Positions 1-9,014 of a stretch of DNA of 64,000 bases are shown here, piece by piece. Position numbers and translations under genes: made by a program. The notes under the pieces were generated by a model. It was not told where the DNA came from. It searched no databases and was given only the letters and a program-made list of their open reading frames with translations. The stretch lies in contig JAVXOZ010000001.1 in assembly GCA_036644995.1 (NCBI GenBank), positions 62,001-126,000 of the forward strand, in the 5' to 3' direction. Source of the stretch: Cryptoclostridium sp036644995 (GTDB lineage: Bacteria; Bacillota; Dehalobacteriia; UBA7702). How positions within the stretch are numbered: the first letter of the stretch is position 1; each line of letters opens with the position of its first letter.

Positions 1-59
1 TTTAATGCCAAATCTGCCATCAAACGCAGTGCATATCTGCCCTTGGTAGAAATCATCAT
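1..59 (-). CDS. Rrf2-family transcriptional regulator, N-terminal fragment (cut by window edge)
   Basis: Reading the minus strand from the ATG at 59 gives MMISTKGRYALRLMADLAL, which matches the start of Rrf2-family repressors (IscR, CymR, NsrR), whose first residues typically read M-x-[IL]-[ST]-T-[KR]-G-R-Y-[AG]-L-R. An AGGAGG ribosome binding site lies at about 66-71. Only 19 residues are visible, so cysteine ligands and the sensing class cannot be judged. It is divergent from metA with about 150 bp between the two starts. A CymR-like role in sulfur metabolism would fit the neighbour but is inference. Confidence 0.8.
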   Translation of the reverse strand, partial: MMISTKGRYALRLMADLAL

Positions 60-150
60 AGTGCCACCTCCTATATCCTAACTATAACATAGGAATTAAC
101 CGAAATCAATTATGGAATTTTTTTATTTTTCCCGTAAAAGGCTGTATTTA

Positions 151-179
151 TTGACAATATAATAGAAAAATGCTAATAT
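151..179 (+). promoter_or_regulatory. Sigma-A promoter of metA
   Basis: TTGACA at 151-156, a 17-bp spacer, and TAATAT at 174-179 preceded by TGC (extended -10). It lies just upstream of metA, whose GGAGGGG ribosome binding site is at about 200-206. No riboswitch-like structure is visible between promoter and start codon, so there is no sign of SAM or T-box control here. Confidence 0.75.
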
Positions 180-211
180 TTTATAATATATCTAAATAAG
201 GAGGGGTAAAA

Positions 212-1129
212 ATGCCTATTAAAATCCCCAATAAATTACCTGCCACTAAAATATTAAGTAACGAAAATATATTTGTAATGAAAGAAACCAGAGCGGCATC
301 TCAGGATGTACGCCCCTTAAAAATAGTGCTTTTAAACCTAATGCCCAGTAAAATAACAACGGAAACGCAACTTGCCAGACTTATTGGCAATACCCCACTC
401 CAAGTGGAAGTGGAGCTGATGCAAATAACCAATCATAACCACAAAAACACTTCCGAAGAACATATGCTGGCATTTTATAAAACCTTTGCAGATTTAAAAC
501 ACAGCCGCTTTGACGGCATGATAATTACCGGCGCACCTTTGGAACATTTGGAATTTGAAGATGTGGAATATTGGGAGGAACTCTGCGAAATAATGGAGTG
601 GAGTAAAACCCATGTTTTTAGCACCTTTCATATTTGTTGGGGTGCTCAGGCAGGGCTATACTATCACTTTGGCATTAAAAAAATACCTCTAAAAAAGAAA
701 CTTTTCGGGGTATTTCCCCACTCTGCGGATTACAAGCAATCTATGTTGTTTCGGGGTTTTGATGATGTGTATATGGTGCCACATTCACGCCATACCACCA
801 ACCTGCGTGAAGATATAGAAGCCAATCCTGAGCTGCGTATTTTATCATCTTCCCAAGAAGCAGGAGTACACGCCGTTTCCACCAAACGGGGTCATCAGTT
901 TTTCATCACCGGTCACTCGGAATATGATAGTACATCTTTAAAAGAAGAATATTTACGAGATGTTAATGCCGGGCTTGAAATTGATATGCCCAAAAACTAT
1001 TTTCCCAATGACGACCCCACCAAAGAACCCATTGTTACCTGGCGTTCCCATGCCAACCTTTTATACTCAAATTGGTTAAACTATTTCGTTTACCAGACCA
1101 CTCCCTACGATTTAAACACTTTAAAATAA
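212..1129 (+). CDS. metA: Homoserine O-acetyltransferase (MetA family)
   Basis: MetA/MetX-type homoserine acyltransferase of the glutamine-amidotransferase-like fold, catalysing the first committed step of methionine synthesis from homoserine in the cytoplasm. It is 305 residues, normal for the family. The nucleophile is Cys142 in the motif FHICWGAQA, and the His236/Glu238 pair lies in ITGHSEYD. Residue 111 is Glu in TGAPLEHLEF; in characterised MetA enzymes Glu here favours acetyl-CoA and Gly favours succinyl-CoA, so despite the name this should be an acetyltransferase. It stands alone with its own promoter and a strong downstream terminator. The divergent Rrf2 regulator may control it, which is inference. 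Confidence 0.95.
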   Translation: MPIKIPNKLPATKILSNENIFVMKETRAASQDVRPLKIVLLNLMPSKITTETQLARLIGNTPLQVEVELMQITNHNHKNTSEEHMLAFYKTFADLKHSRFDGMIITGAPLEHLEFEDVEYWEELCEIMEWSKTHVFSTFHICWGAQAGLYYHFGIKKIPLKKKLFGVFPHSADYKQSMLFRGFDDVYMVPHSRHTTNLREDIEANPELRILSSSQEAGVHAVSTKRGHQFFITGHSEYDSTSLKEEYLRDVNAGLEIDMPKNYFPNDDPTKEPIVTWRSHANLLYSNWLNYFVYQTTPYDLNTLK

Positions 1130-1140
1130 ATTTTTCATTA

Positions 1141-1185
1141 AAAAATCTGTCAAGGAAAAGTAGTCTTTTCCCTGACAGATTTTTA
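1141..1185 (+). terminator. Rho-independent terminator of metA
   Basis: A long hairpin with arms around AAATCTGTCA-AGGAAAAG and CTTTTCCCTGACAGATTT closes on a short TAG loop and is followed by a T run. It begins about a dozen bases after the metA stop codon. From here to 1357 no credible gene is seen. Confidence 0.85.
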
Positions 1186-1357
1186 CTTTATTTATGATTC
1201 TAAATTCCAAACCAAACACCACTGGTATTAAAAGGCATAATAAAACAAATAAACACACCAAATTCAATACATACAAAATATTTTTCAAAGATAAACGGTT
1301 TAAAATTAGTAAATTTACCTATTATCACCCACTATTAACCATTAAAATTTTGCAAAA

Positions 1358-2146
1358 TCAGCCATTAAGGGAATCCTGAATAAGTTTTGTGATATTTGCG
1401 GCGGTTTGCACTTCATGGGTTATAAACTTACCATTGTGAAACAAGCTGTATGCAGTATAGGGTGACGGAGATTCTTTAGGGTGCATAGTGCCTGTTTCCT
1501 CTACCAAAGAATTTTTATCTCTGGGGATATCAAAACGAATAGTCTTTAGCTCCACTCCCAAGTCTTGGGCGGCAGCTTTAGCTATGGGCACATATTTAGC
1601 GGTAAATGGGCATTGGTGGGAATAATAGAGCACCCAGCCCATTTCTTCGGTTTCACCCTTCACAGCGGTTTCTAAAAATTTTGGGGGTTCTGCTCCATCT
1701 TCAAAGGGCAAATACATCAATTCAAAATAAGGAGCGGCGGTATCTGCCAATTTAAAGCCACAATGCTCCAAAAACTTTTTATCCGCCATATATGGTCTTT
1801 TACTTGGGGAGGTTAAAGCCACCAAGCCTTTTTTGCCCTTGATTTTGGACTCCCCAATACATTCACGCAATAAAACTTTTGAGCCGCCTTTACCTTGGTA
1901 TTTACCAGCCACCCACAGGCAATTAATAAACATATACTGAGGGGCTTCAATGGGACACCAAGCATCGTCCCCGGGCATATATTCAATAAAAAACTTGCCT
2001 CGCACATTTGCTTTGCGGAAAACTAAGCCATCTTCAAAATTATTTTTCATCCATTCTTTTTTTGCCTTAACACAGGTAGAATCGCTTAAAGAGCAACAAA
2101 TATGCTCGTCATCTATATTTTTATAATCAACTATTACCGTTTCCAC
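1358..2146 (-). CDS. GNAT acetyltransferase with C-terminal YoaP-like domain
   Basis: This 262-residue protein has an N-terminal GNAT fold (about residues 1-150), with the acetyl-CoA loop visible as GKYQGKGGSKVLLRE. The C-terminal part (about 160-260) resembles the YoaP-like domain: thioredoxin-like order with YYSHQCPFTAKY near the start. B. subtilis YoaP has the same two-part architecture. The acceptor is unknown. The single CPF cysteine is not a CxxC redox pair. A good start context and full length suggest an intact gene. It is monocistronic, convergent with metA, with one of the intergenic structured repeats about 125 bp upstream of its start. Confidence 0.8.
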   Translation of the reverse strand: METVIVDYKNIDDEHICCSLSDSTCVKAKKEWMKNNFEDGLVFRKANVRGKFFIEYMPGDDAWCPIEAPQYMFINCLWVAGKYQGKGGSKVLLRECIGESKIKGKKGLVALTSPSKRPYMADKKFLEHCGFKLADTAAPYFELMYLPFEDGAEPPKFLETAVKGETEEMGWVLYYSHQCPFTAKYVPIAKAAAQDLGVELKTIRFDIPRDKNSLVEETGTMHPKESPSPYTAYSLFHNGKFITHEVQTAANITKLIQDSLNG

Positions 2147-2270
2147 AATATTCTCCTCAAAATCATATTTGTTTTATATTTTACAGGATTTTTGCAAATT
2201 TTGCAATGATTGTTAAAATATACCTTATAAATATTATAAAAAACCCGGTAAACATAAAAGTTTACCGAGT

Positions 2271-2431
2271 CAGATTGTCAAAAAACATAGTTTTTTGGCA
2301 AGATGTCGGGATGTTAAGAAAGCCTTAGATTCGGTAAAACTCCCTGAGCAGCGGCTGTGCAGTGTACCGAGATGTACATAAGCAGTCGATGAGAAGGGAT
2401 TTTGCCGAATATCAGGCTTTATCAACAGCCT
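2271..2431 (+). mobile_element. Structured intergenic element, copy 1, flanked by a duplicated hairpin
   Basis: A 161-bp element shared with six other sites in the window (6009, 6201, 11567, 38409, 54758, 55058). It begins CAGATTGTC and ends CAACAGCCT. Inside are a 5' hairpin (TTGTCAAAAAAC / GTTTTTTGGCAA), a stem pairing ATTCGGTAAAACTCCC with GGGATTTTGCCGAAT, and an apical hairpin around GTGTAC / GTACAT. The sequence just left (2241-2270) and just right (2432-2463) is the same palindrome, built on CCGGTAAAC and GTTTACCGG, so a terminator-like hairpin of the locus is duplicated across the insertion. No open reading frame of substance is inside. Confidence 0.85.
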
Positions 2432-2621
2432 AAACCCGGTAAACCATAAAAGTTTACCGGGTTTTCCCTTGTAGAAAAAATAAAATTTTACTTTTAAGAT
2501 ATTAAGGCGGCACACAAAGGTTAAATAGGAAAACCCCACCACTTTAAAACAGCATAAACCAAGGCTAATGTTTTAAATTTATAGTTATAAATTTTCCTAA
2601 AATAAACCTTATCGGCAGTTT

Positions 2622-2840
2622 TTAAAGTTCGTCTTTTAATATCTTAGTTAGTTCGTCTACGACTTTGCCAATGTCATTGGCACGTTCTACTGCTTTGGAA
2701 AGATGATGCTTGTGTGCCACTGTAAGTGCATTGAATTTTTCTGCACCGCTGAGAATATAATAGTATGCCTCAGCAGTATCACGCAACACGTGGGCGGCAC
2801 TCTCGGGTGAATAAGGGCTGTTGTTATCAAAATCTTGCAT
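2622..2840 (-). CDS. Small hypothetical protein (72 aa)
   Basis: I do not recognise a family. The product is a mostly helical, soluble, acidic 72-residue protein with no membrane segment, no cysteines and no signal peptide. It is preceded by a very good GGAGG site 5-9 bases before the ATG, which is the main reason to accept it as real. It is transcribed alone, divergent from the cotS-like gene at 2945. The proximity to spore coat genes hints at a sporulation role, but nothing in the sequence proves it. Confidence 0.7.
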   Translation of the reverse strand: MQDFDNNSPYSPESAAHVLRDTAEAYYYILSGAEKFNALTVAHKHHLSKAVERANDIGKVVDELTKILKDEL

Positions 2841-2944
2841 GGGGAACCTCCTTTATTTTTTTGATTTTATGATAAAATTGTATTTTTTATGACCCGGTAT
2901 AATCATCTTACCTATTTCATAAAACCATAAGTAAGAGGTGAAAA

Positions 2945-3925
2945 ATGGAAAATACAGTACGAGAAATACTTCATAATTATCCTATTCACTTTGATAGGAT
3001 TGTGACACTAAAATCTGAAAAAATTTGGGAAATTAATGCCCAAGAAGGCTCTTTTATACTAAAAGCACTACCTTATCCAAAGGAAGAAACGGACTTCATC
3101 ATCGGTGCTATGAAACATTTGCAGGCTGAAAATTTTACCCATTTTAATGCTGTTTTACCTACCCTAAACTACAAAGACACATTGGCACACAGTGGGCAAT
3201 TCTTTTTTCTTACCAAAACCATAGAGGGACGTGAAGCCTCATTTATCAACGAAGAAGATGCTCCAAATTTAGGTGAATTTTTAGCCCATTTTCATAAAGC
3301 CACCCGTGGTTACCACCCCCAAGCACCCTACCCCGGCAGGATAAAATGGGGCAACTGGGATAAGATGATAGAAAATAAAAAAATCGATTTAATAAATTTT
3401 CAAGAAACATCACCAAAAAAAGGTGATTTTAACCGCATTTTTCGGCGATTTGTACCATATTATTTAGAAGAAGCCAACATTGCCCAAGATTACTTTAAAA
3501 CCACTGAATATATGGAAATTTGCCGTGAGGAAGAAAAAAGCGGCGGCTTTTGCCACCACGATTTGGCACACCATAATTTCATAATCAACGAAACACCAAA
3601 TTTAATAGATTTTGATTACGTTTTAGCGGATATCCGCTGCCACGATATTGCTAATATTTTATGTAAAATATTAAAAATGAACCACTGGGATATTAAAATT
3701 GCCTTTGCAACTTTGGTGGCTTATGACAAAGCTTCGGCTCTTAAAAAAGCAGAAATACCCATATTAAAAGCCATGCTCCGCTTCCCCCAAGATTTTTGGC
3801 AATGCGGTTTTGCCCGCTATGAAGAAAACGATGCCACCTCACGCAACGAAAAAAAACTGCGACACTGGGTAAAAGAACGCACTTTAAGAAAAGAGGCTTT
3901 AGAAAAACTGGAAACTATGTTTTAG
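2945..3925 (+). CDS. CotS-family spore coat protein (kinase-like fold)
   Basis: 326 residues of the aminoglycoside-phosphotransferase / CotS kinase-like fold. The catalytic-loop-like motif FCHHDLAHHNFII and the metal-binding-like LIDFDYV are both present, so activity cannot be excluded. B. subtilis CotS is an inner-coat protein encoded next to the glycosyltransferase CotSA, and the same pairing is seen here with the gene 10 bp downstream. The gene ends in TAG, the only amber stop I found among about 48 complete genes; that TAG is part of the TAGGAGGT ribosome binding site of the next gene. Reading through would add only 34 residues without resemblance to the family, so termination is preferred. 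Confidence 0.85.
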   Translation: MENTVREILHNYPIHFDRIVTLKSEKIWEINAQEGSFILKALPYPKEETDFIIGAMKHLQAENFTHFNAVLPTLNYKDTLAHSGQFFFLTKTIEGREASFINEEDAPNLGEFLAHFHKATRGYHPQAPYPGRIKWGNWDKMIENKKIDLINFQETSPKKGDFNRIFRRFVPYYLEEANIAQDYFKTTEYMEICREEEKSGGFCHHDLAHHNFIINETPNLIDFDYVLADIRCHDIANILCKILKMNHWDIKIAFATLVAYDKASALKKAEIPILKAMLRFPQDFWQCGFARYEENDATSRNEKKLRHWVKERTLRKEALEKLETMF

Positions 3926-3935
3926 GAGGTTTACA

Positions 3936-5039
3936 GTGGAAATTTTTATAGATGGCCGTGCCACGGTGGAATATTGTGGCACCGGCATGGGAACATATAC
4001 CCACAACCTAATACAAGGATTAAAAGGTGAAATAAAAAGTCCTTGTAAAATTGCACTTTCTCACAGTGAATATGCAGATATAAACCACATAGAAACCCAC
4101 TGGGAGCATACAAAAGAAAATCCAAAATTCTGGCAGTATGTTCACCAAAATCCTCTGGCATCTGATTTACATTGTGATATGCTCCACAACCCCCACAACG
4201 GTTTTGGCATACCAAAAAATGCAAATTTCCCCATAGTTACCACTATTCACGATGTAATACCTTTGATTATGCCTGAATTTTGCGGCTCTCCATATAGAGA
4301 AATTTTTGCCGAGGAAATTAAAAATTACGCTCTATGCTCCCAACATATCATTGCTGTTTCCCAAAGAACAAAGGCGGATATTATGGAATATCTAAACGTA
4401 CCTGCCAAAAAAATTACAGTGATACATCAAGGCACAGAAAGTATTTTTAAACCCATAAATTCTGATACCGCAGTGGGATTTTTAGCAGAAAAATACGGCA
4501 TTAAAAATGATTTTTTACTCTATGTAGGGGGATTTAATCCCCGTAAAAATCTGACAAAACTGGTTACCGCTTTTGCAAAAATACAAAATGAAATACCATG
4601 GAATCTTTTATTATTAGGCAAAGAAGGCAAACGTTCCGCTGAGATAAAAAAACTTATATTAAGTTTAAATTTAGAAAATCGCATTAAATTTTTGGGTTAT
4701 ATACCACGTATTCATCTGCCTTATTTTTACAACGCCGCCAAATTATTTATTTACCCTTCTCTTTACGAGGGCTTCGGTTTGCCACCTTTAGAGGCTGCAT
4801 CTTGCGGTACAGCGGTGATGGTTTCCCGCACCGCAGCATTGCCCGAGGTGATGAAAAACTGTGCATTATACATAGACCCCGATGATGATAGCAGCATTGC
4901 CCAAGGTATTTTATACATTTATAATAATGAAAAAGAAAGAATTTTTTTAGCCAAAGAAGGGCTAAAACGCAGCCGACAATTTTCTCCAAGTTTAGCGGCA
5001 AAAAAAACTTTGACAATATATGAAAACCTTTGTCGATAA
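3936..5039 (+). CDS. Family 4 glycosyltransferase (CotSA-like)
   Basis: 367-residue GT-B glycosyltransferase of family GT4. The C-terminal half holds the nucleotide-sugar site: YVGGFNPRKNL, then FLGYIPRIHLPYFYNAA, then the E-x7-E motif within SLYEGFGLPPLEAASCG. No signal peptide or membrane helix is seen. The start is a GTG at 3936, six bases after TAGGAGGT, and the frame has no better upstream start. Position after a CotS-like gene and before a SPOCS-LysM gene suggests it glycosylates or otherwise decorates the spore coat, as proposed for B. subtilis CotSA. The sugar donor is unknown. Confidence 0.88.
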   Translation: MEIFIDGRATVEYCGTGMGTYTHNLIQGLKGEIKSPCKIALSHSEYADINHIETHWEHTKENPKFWQYVHQNPLASDLHCDMLHNPHNGFGIPKNANFPIVTTIHDVIPLIMPEFCGSPYREIFAEEIKNYALCSQHIIAVSQRTKADIMEYLNVPAKKITVIHQGTESIFKPINSDTAVGFLAEKYGIKNDFLLYVGGFNPRKNLTKLVTAFAKIQNEIPWNLLLLGKEGKRSAEIKKLILSLNLENRIKFLGYIPRIHLPYFYNAAKLFIYPSLYEGFGLPPLEAASCGTAVMVSRTAALPEVMKNCALYIDPDDDSSIAQGILYIYNNEKERIFLAKEGLKRSRQFSPSLAAKKTLTIYENLCR

Positions 5040-5106
5040 GGTTCTATGGGCAAAAAAAACTTCATATAAATATCCATAAACCAAAGTAACTGAGGAGGAT
5101 ATAACC

Positions 5107-5919
5107 ATGGAGTTTTGCTCTGAAATAATACGCCAAGTAGATATTCCCGAATCTTTGCCACTTATAAAAAATTTGTCTGCTCTCACAGGGAGCATCATTT
5201 TAAAAGATGCTGTACACATTGATAATTCCCTGCGGGTAGAGGGTGATTTATTGTGGCAGGGCTTTTTTCCCGATAACAGAGATGGCAGTAAATGCCTGTG
5301 GGAAGGTGCAGAATATTTTCAAGAGGAGCTTTCTGTTTCCAATTTAAAAGTGCGTGAACCTTTTATGATAGAACCACAGGTTTTATCTGTTAGCGGCGAG
5401 GAAACCACGGATAACCATTATAATTTAACATTTTCCGTGAGATGGTGGGAAGATGAAAAAAGAATTAGCGAAGATGAAGAAAACTTTGAGCTGGAGCTGA
5501 AAGAAATAGATGAAAATTTTCGTGAAACCATTGAAGATTTTGAAAAAACAGGGATAGAAGATAACTTGCACCCTGAACCCAAGGAAATAATTACCCCAAT
5601 GGCAGAACCTTTTAAGCCAAACACCACCGAAATATGTAATGATTTTCGTGAGCTGCGTAAAAAGAAAGATGCCACCAAAGCTGCAATGGCACCTATGGCA
5701 GAAACCGATGATGAGGAGCATGCCACCATGCTCCATGATGATATTTATGCCCAATGCCCACCCTATTGCCTACGCTATTACAGAGCACGTGAAGGGGATA
5801 GCATAGAATCCATAGCCGAACGTTTTGCTGTTTCCATAGCTAAAATGCGTGGCATCAACGAGTTGGATGAAGTAGGTTCTATCCAGGGTCGCATGGTACG
5901 TATACCCCAGCAAAATTAA
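5107..5919 (+). CDS. SPOCS/LysM spore-envelope morphogenesis protein (SpoVID/SipL-like)
   Basis: 270 residues. The N-terminal ~125 residues look like the SPOCS (DUF3794) domain of SipL/SpoVID-type proteins, with beta-rich hydrophobic-alternating sequence. A strongly acidic, charged linker follows (about 125-215), then a C-terminal LysM domain (about 222-267, YYRAREGDSIESIAERF ... GRMVRIP). No signal peptide, consistent with assembly on the mother-cell side of the forespore. SpoVID in bacilli and SipL in C. difficile share this SPOCS + LysM order and recruit the coat to the spore surface. It follows the CotS and CotSA-like genes, so the three probably form one coat operon. A stretch of 67 bp separates it from the glycosyltransferase. 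Confidence 0.82.
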   Translation: MEFCSEIIRQVDIPESLPLIKNLSALTGSIILKDAVHIDNSLRVEGDLLWQGFFPDNRDGSKCLWEGAEYFQEELSVSNLKVREPFMIEPQVLSVSGEETTDNHYNLTFSVRWWEDEKRISEDEENFELELKEIDENFRETIEDFEKTGIEDNLHPEPKEIITPMAEPFKPNTTEICNDFRELRKKKDATKAAMAPMAETDDEEHATMLHDDIYAQCPPYCLRYYRAREGDSIESIAERFAVSIAKMRGINELDEVGSIQGRMVRIPQQN

Positions 5920-5928
5920 AAAAAAGCC

Positions 5929-5960
5929 TAAGCGCAAAAGTTACGCTTAGGCTTTTTTTT
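5929..5960 (+). terminator. Rho-independent terminator of the coat operon
   Basis: GCCTAAGCG pairs with CGCTTAGGC around a short loop, followed by eight T. It lies right after the SPOCS-LysM stop codon. Confidence 0.9.
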
Positions 5961-6008
5961 AGATTAGGTACAATATCAAATTTTCCCAAAGCAGCATCAT
6001 AAATTACC

Positions 6009-6167
6009 GGATTGTCAAAAAACATAGTTGTTTGACAAGATATCAGACTGTTAAGAAAGACTTAGATTCAGTAAAACTCCCTGAACAGCGGCTGTGCAGT
6101 GTACCCAAATGTACATAAGCAGTGGGTGGGAAGGGATTTTGCCGAATATCAGACTTTATCAACAGCC
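6009..6167 (+). mobile_element. Structured intergenic element, copy 2
   Basis: About 159 bp, same family as 2271-2431 and same orientation. It is more degenerate than the rest: the 5' hairpin reads CATAGTTGTTTGACAAG, one inner stem position is unpaired (ATTCAG against CCGAAT), and the right end is AACAGCCGG. It is followed by a locus hairpin at 6172-6196 (CCCCATTG / CAATGGGG) and then by copy 3. No left-hand copy of that hairpin is seen. Confidence 0.8.
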
Positions 6168-6200
6168 GGGATTCCCCATTGTAAAACAATGGGGAACATA

Positions 6201-6360
6201 GATTGCCAAAAAACATAGTTTTTTGGCAAGATATCAGACTGTTAAGAAAGACTTAGATTCGGTAAAACTCCCTGAGCAGCGGCTGTGCAGTGTACATAGA
6301 TGTACATAAGCAGTCGGTGAGAAGGGATTTTGCCGAATATCAGACTTTATCAACAGTCTG
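6201..6360 (+). mobile_element. Structured intergenic element, copy 3 (tandem with copy 2)
   Basis: About 160 bp. The 5' hairpin is perfect here (TTGCCAAAAAAC / GTTTTTTGGCAA). The outer stem reads AGACTGTT with AACAGTCT, where most copies have AGGCTGTT with AACAGCCT: a compensatory base-pair change. It lies between the coat operon and the convergent ABC permease gene, separated from copy 2 by a hairpin at 6172-6196 that would serve as terminator for the permease gene. Confidence 0.85.
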
Positions 6361-6405
6361 AAATTACTTATTTTATGGATGAGTTTATATAAAGGAATTT
6401 TAGGC

Positions 6406-9012
6406 TTATCTGCTTTTTAATCTTTCTACCAGGCTTTCTTGGGAAATAGAGCGATAAACCAAAAGCGGTATACCTATGCCCAATATGATAAATACAGGCA
6501 AGGACAACCAAATCATAGCCATGGTAAAGTTTTTACTAAAGAACCAAAATAGCGATTCAACAGAATCCATTACAAAACCATAGATGAAAAGATTGATGAT
6601 ACTGCTGAGAATTATGGCGGCAATGCCATAAAAAAGACCTTCGACAATTAGCATTTTTTTAAGCTGTTTTCCCGTCATACCTATGGATTGGAGCATGGCG
6701 ATTTCCCGTTTCCGTGATACTATACCAGTGATTTCCGCATTTATGAAATTTAAAACACCAACAATACCGATGATTAAACTCAATGCTCCCCCCACAAATA
6801 AAAACATCGTTTGAAAGCCCTTAAATTCATGGGTGTAGCTGGCTTTGGATTCGTAATTCATCCCTGTTTCCACATTCTGGGTATAGTTTTTCAAAAAATC
6901 TTCCATGGATTTAGTATGGGCATCATCGGTATTCAGCAAATAAACCATAGATGAGATTCCTTGGGGAGCATCTGCTGCCATTCTATCTGAATGCAAAATA
7001 TATTGACCGGCGCTGGAGTAGCGTTGGGAAATAGCATAGGGTATAACCACCGTTGCCACCACTGTATACTGTTGGGAGCAGGGGTTGTTTTCCACTAACT
7101 TTTGAGTTTTTTCATCAAAGCTTCTGTCATTATAATCCACGGTTATTTTATCCCCTATTTTAAATCTGGCTTCATCCATATTGGGCACGCCATAATCATC
7201 ATCGTGAACCACTTGAATAATTGCGTTATTATTTCTTAAATAGTTAGAGTTTACACTCCCCTCCACCACTTTCAAGTAAGATAAAGACAGATCATCCATA
7301 CCGAAAATATCCATGGGTTCATCTATCAAATCATTGGGTGCAGCTTTTAAATATTCGGGGTTAAGGTGTTCTTTTGGCACATTTTTATAATATTCCCACC
7401 ATTGTTTTTGGGGTAATTTATAGCTGCTCATTTTGGTATATTTATTGATAATACTTGCAGATTCAATCCCCTTTTGACTATCTATATTTTCAACTACTTG
7501 GGGTGGAACATTGGTATTTTCGCCGCTATACTCATATTTAAAATATTCATTACTGGCTACTACAAAATCTGTTACCACAAATTTTTCTAAATACCTATCC
7601 ATATCAAAACCCTTGGTAAAGCTGTATGTGGCATTTAACAGCACCACACTTAAAGCCAAGGAAATTACCACCAAAATAGTTTTTTTGCGATTCCGCATCA
7701 CATTGGCATATGCCATTTGCCATATTTTACTGCCTTGTTTGGCTTTTTTCAGACCTTTTTTCCCAACTTTATTTTCCGTGAAAGAAACCGCTTCCACCGG
7801 GGATATGGCAGCCGCTGTTTTTCCCGGCTTGGAGCAACTTATAAACACCGTAAAAAGTGAAAATAAAGCTGCACCCATAAATATAATAGGGTTTAAGGTT
7901 AGATAAGTTTGAGAAGAATTTAAAGAGGACATTATGATTTTTGTTAAACTATTACCCAAAATATAACCAAGAACCAAGCCAATGGGTATGGCAATTAAAG
8001 ATAGCAACAATGCCTGATAGCGGATTATCCGCTTTATCTGCTTACCTGTGGTGCCAATGGTTTTTAGCAAGCCGTAAAAGCGAATATCCCCTGCTATGGA
8101 TATTTGAAATACATTGTAAATAATCAAATAACCGCTAAAAAGAATTAAAATTAAGGTAAAGCCCAATGCCGCTGCGGTTTCTGCCATACTGCCATTATCA
8201 ATATGGGTGGATGTATACCCCCAATTTATCCCTACGTCCACATAATTATCGGTATTTTCATTTTTATCGGTATTTTCATTTTTGATGGAATAACCATTAT
8301 TTGCTGCTACGGTGCTGAGGTTTTTCTCGATATTATTGCTGTTTTCAAAAAGAACATCCAAATACCATTTACCCAGTCCCGAAAAGGGTTTATCCTCCGG
8401 GGCAATGGGGGCAGATTTAGCCGTAACATAGTCTTTGGATAGCCACATCATATCCACCTTCATGGCCTCATCTGTGTCCCAAAAACCGCAGAGGGTAAAG
8501 GTATCGGTAACTACATCTTTGCCTAAGCCATAGCTTAATGTAACTTTTTCACCTATTTTTGCAGGTATACCCATGAGCTTTAAAATTCGGGTATCTGTGG
8601 CAATATCCTTTTCATTTTTAGGCATAGTTCCTGTGGTAGGCGTGGCATAGGTGAATTTAGCGTAATTAGCATCGGCATAACGCATCTCGGCACTGTGTTT
8701 TTGAAAAACACCGCCTTCAGGCGAGGCAAACATAAAGGATAAACCCGACTCTTTGATTAAGGGGTCTTTTTTTAATTCCTCAGCTTGGGCTAAATCCAAC
8801 TCCTTAAATCCACCATGGGCATAGCCTCCCACTTGACGCATGGTTTGCTGCTGCCAAGAATAATTCAGAGAAACGGCAATGGTAAAAAGAGCACAGAACA
8901 TAACCGTGGTTAAAGCTATGGCAAGTATTGCCACGATATTGCGGGTTTTATTAGCCTGAAAACTTTTAAAAGATAAATGGCGAATAATTTTTTTGTTAGC
9001 TACCTTAATCAT
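6406..9012 (-). CDS. ABC transporter permease, FtsX/BceB-like
   Basis: 868-residue membrane protein with two FtsX domains. An N-terminal helix (about residues 24-48) is followed by a large extracellular domain (about 50-280), a helix bundle (about 285-400), a second isolated helix (about 445-465), a second large extracellular domain (about 470-730) and a final three-helix bundle (about 740-860). Both FtsX regions have the short cytoplasmic segment ending in GTTGKQIKR or GMTGKQLKK. It follows its ATPase by 2 bp, with a GGGGGTG site. With the upstream histidine kinase and regulator this is the usual layout of transporters that sense or expel cell-wall-active peptides, or that act in lipoprotein or peptide export. 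Substrate unknown. Confidence 0.9.
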   Translation of the reverse strand: MIKVANKKIIRHLSFKSFQANKTRNIVAILAIALTTVMFCALFTIAVSLNYSWQQQTMRQVGGYAHGGFKELDLAQAEELKKDPLIKESGLSFMFASPEGGVFQKHSAEMRYADANYAKFTYATPTTGTMPKNEKDIATDTRILKLMGIPAKIGEKVTLSYGLGKDVVTDTFTLCGFWDTDEAMKVDMMWLSKDYVTAKSAPIAPEDKPFSGLGKWYLDVLFENSNNIEKNLSTVAANNGYSIKNENTDKNENTDNYVDVGINWGYTSTHIDNGSMAETAAALGFTLILILFSGYLIIYNVFQISIAGDIRFYGLLKTIGTTGKQIKRIIRYQALLLSLIAIPIGLVLGYILGNSLTKIIMSSLNSSQTYLTLNPIIFMGAALFSLFTVFISCSKPGKTAAAISPVEAVSFTENKVGKKGLKKAKQGSKIWQMAYANVMRNRKKTILVVISLALSVVLLNATYSFTKGFDMDRYLEKFVVTDFVVASNEYFKYEYSGENTNVPPQVVENIDSQKGIESASIINKYTKMSSYKLPQKQWWEYYKNVPKEHLNPEYLKAAPNDLIDEPMDIFGMDDLSLSYLKVVEGSVNSNYLRNNNAIIQVVHDDDYGVPNMDEARFKIGDKITVDYNDRSFDEKTQKLVENNPCSQQYTVVATVVIPYAISQRYSSAGQYILHSDRMAADAPQGISSMVYLLNTDDAHTKSMEDFLKNYTQNVETGMNYESKASYTHEFKGFQTMFLFVGGALSLIIGIVGVLNFINAEITGIVSRKREIAMLQSIGMTGKQLKKMLIVEGLFYGIAAIILSSIINLFIYGFVMDSVESLFWFFSKNFTMAMIWLSLPVFIILGIGIPLLVYRSISQESLVERLKSR

Positions 9013-9014
9013 GG

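Noticed and set aside
1194..1379. 61-residue open frame after metA
   Set aside because: It starts inside the terminator region, is rich in Lys, Asn and Thr as random AT-rich sequence would be, and has no ribosome binding site.
2270..2542. 90-residue frame across the intergenic element on the minus strand
   Set aside because: It runs through the structured element and its flanking hairpins; the other copies of the element do not keep the frame.
3923..4027. Pyrrolysine readthrough of the cotS-like gene
   Set aside because: Readthrough would add only 34 residues that do not resemble the family and would run into the next gene; the TAG is explained by the TAGGAGGT site.
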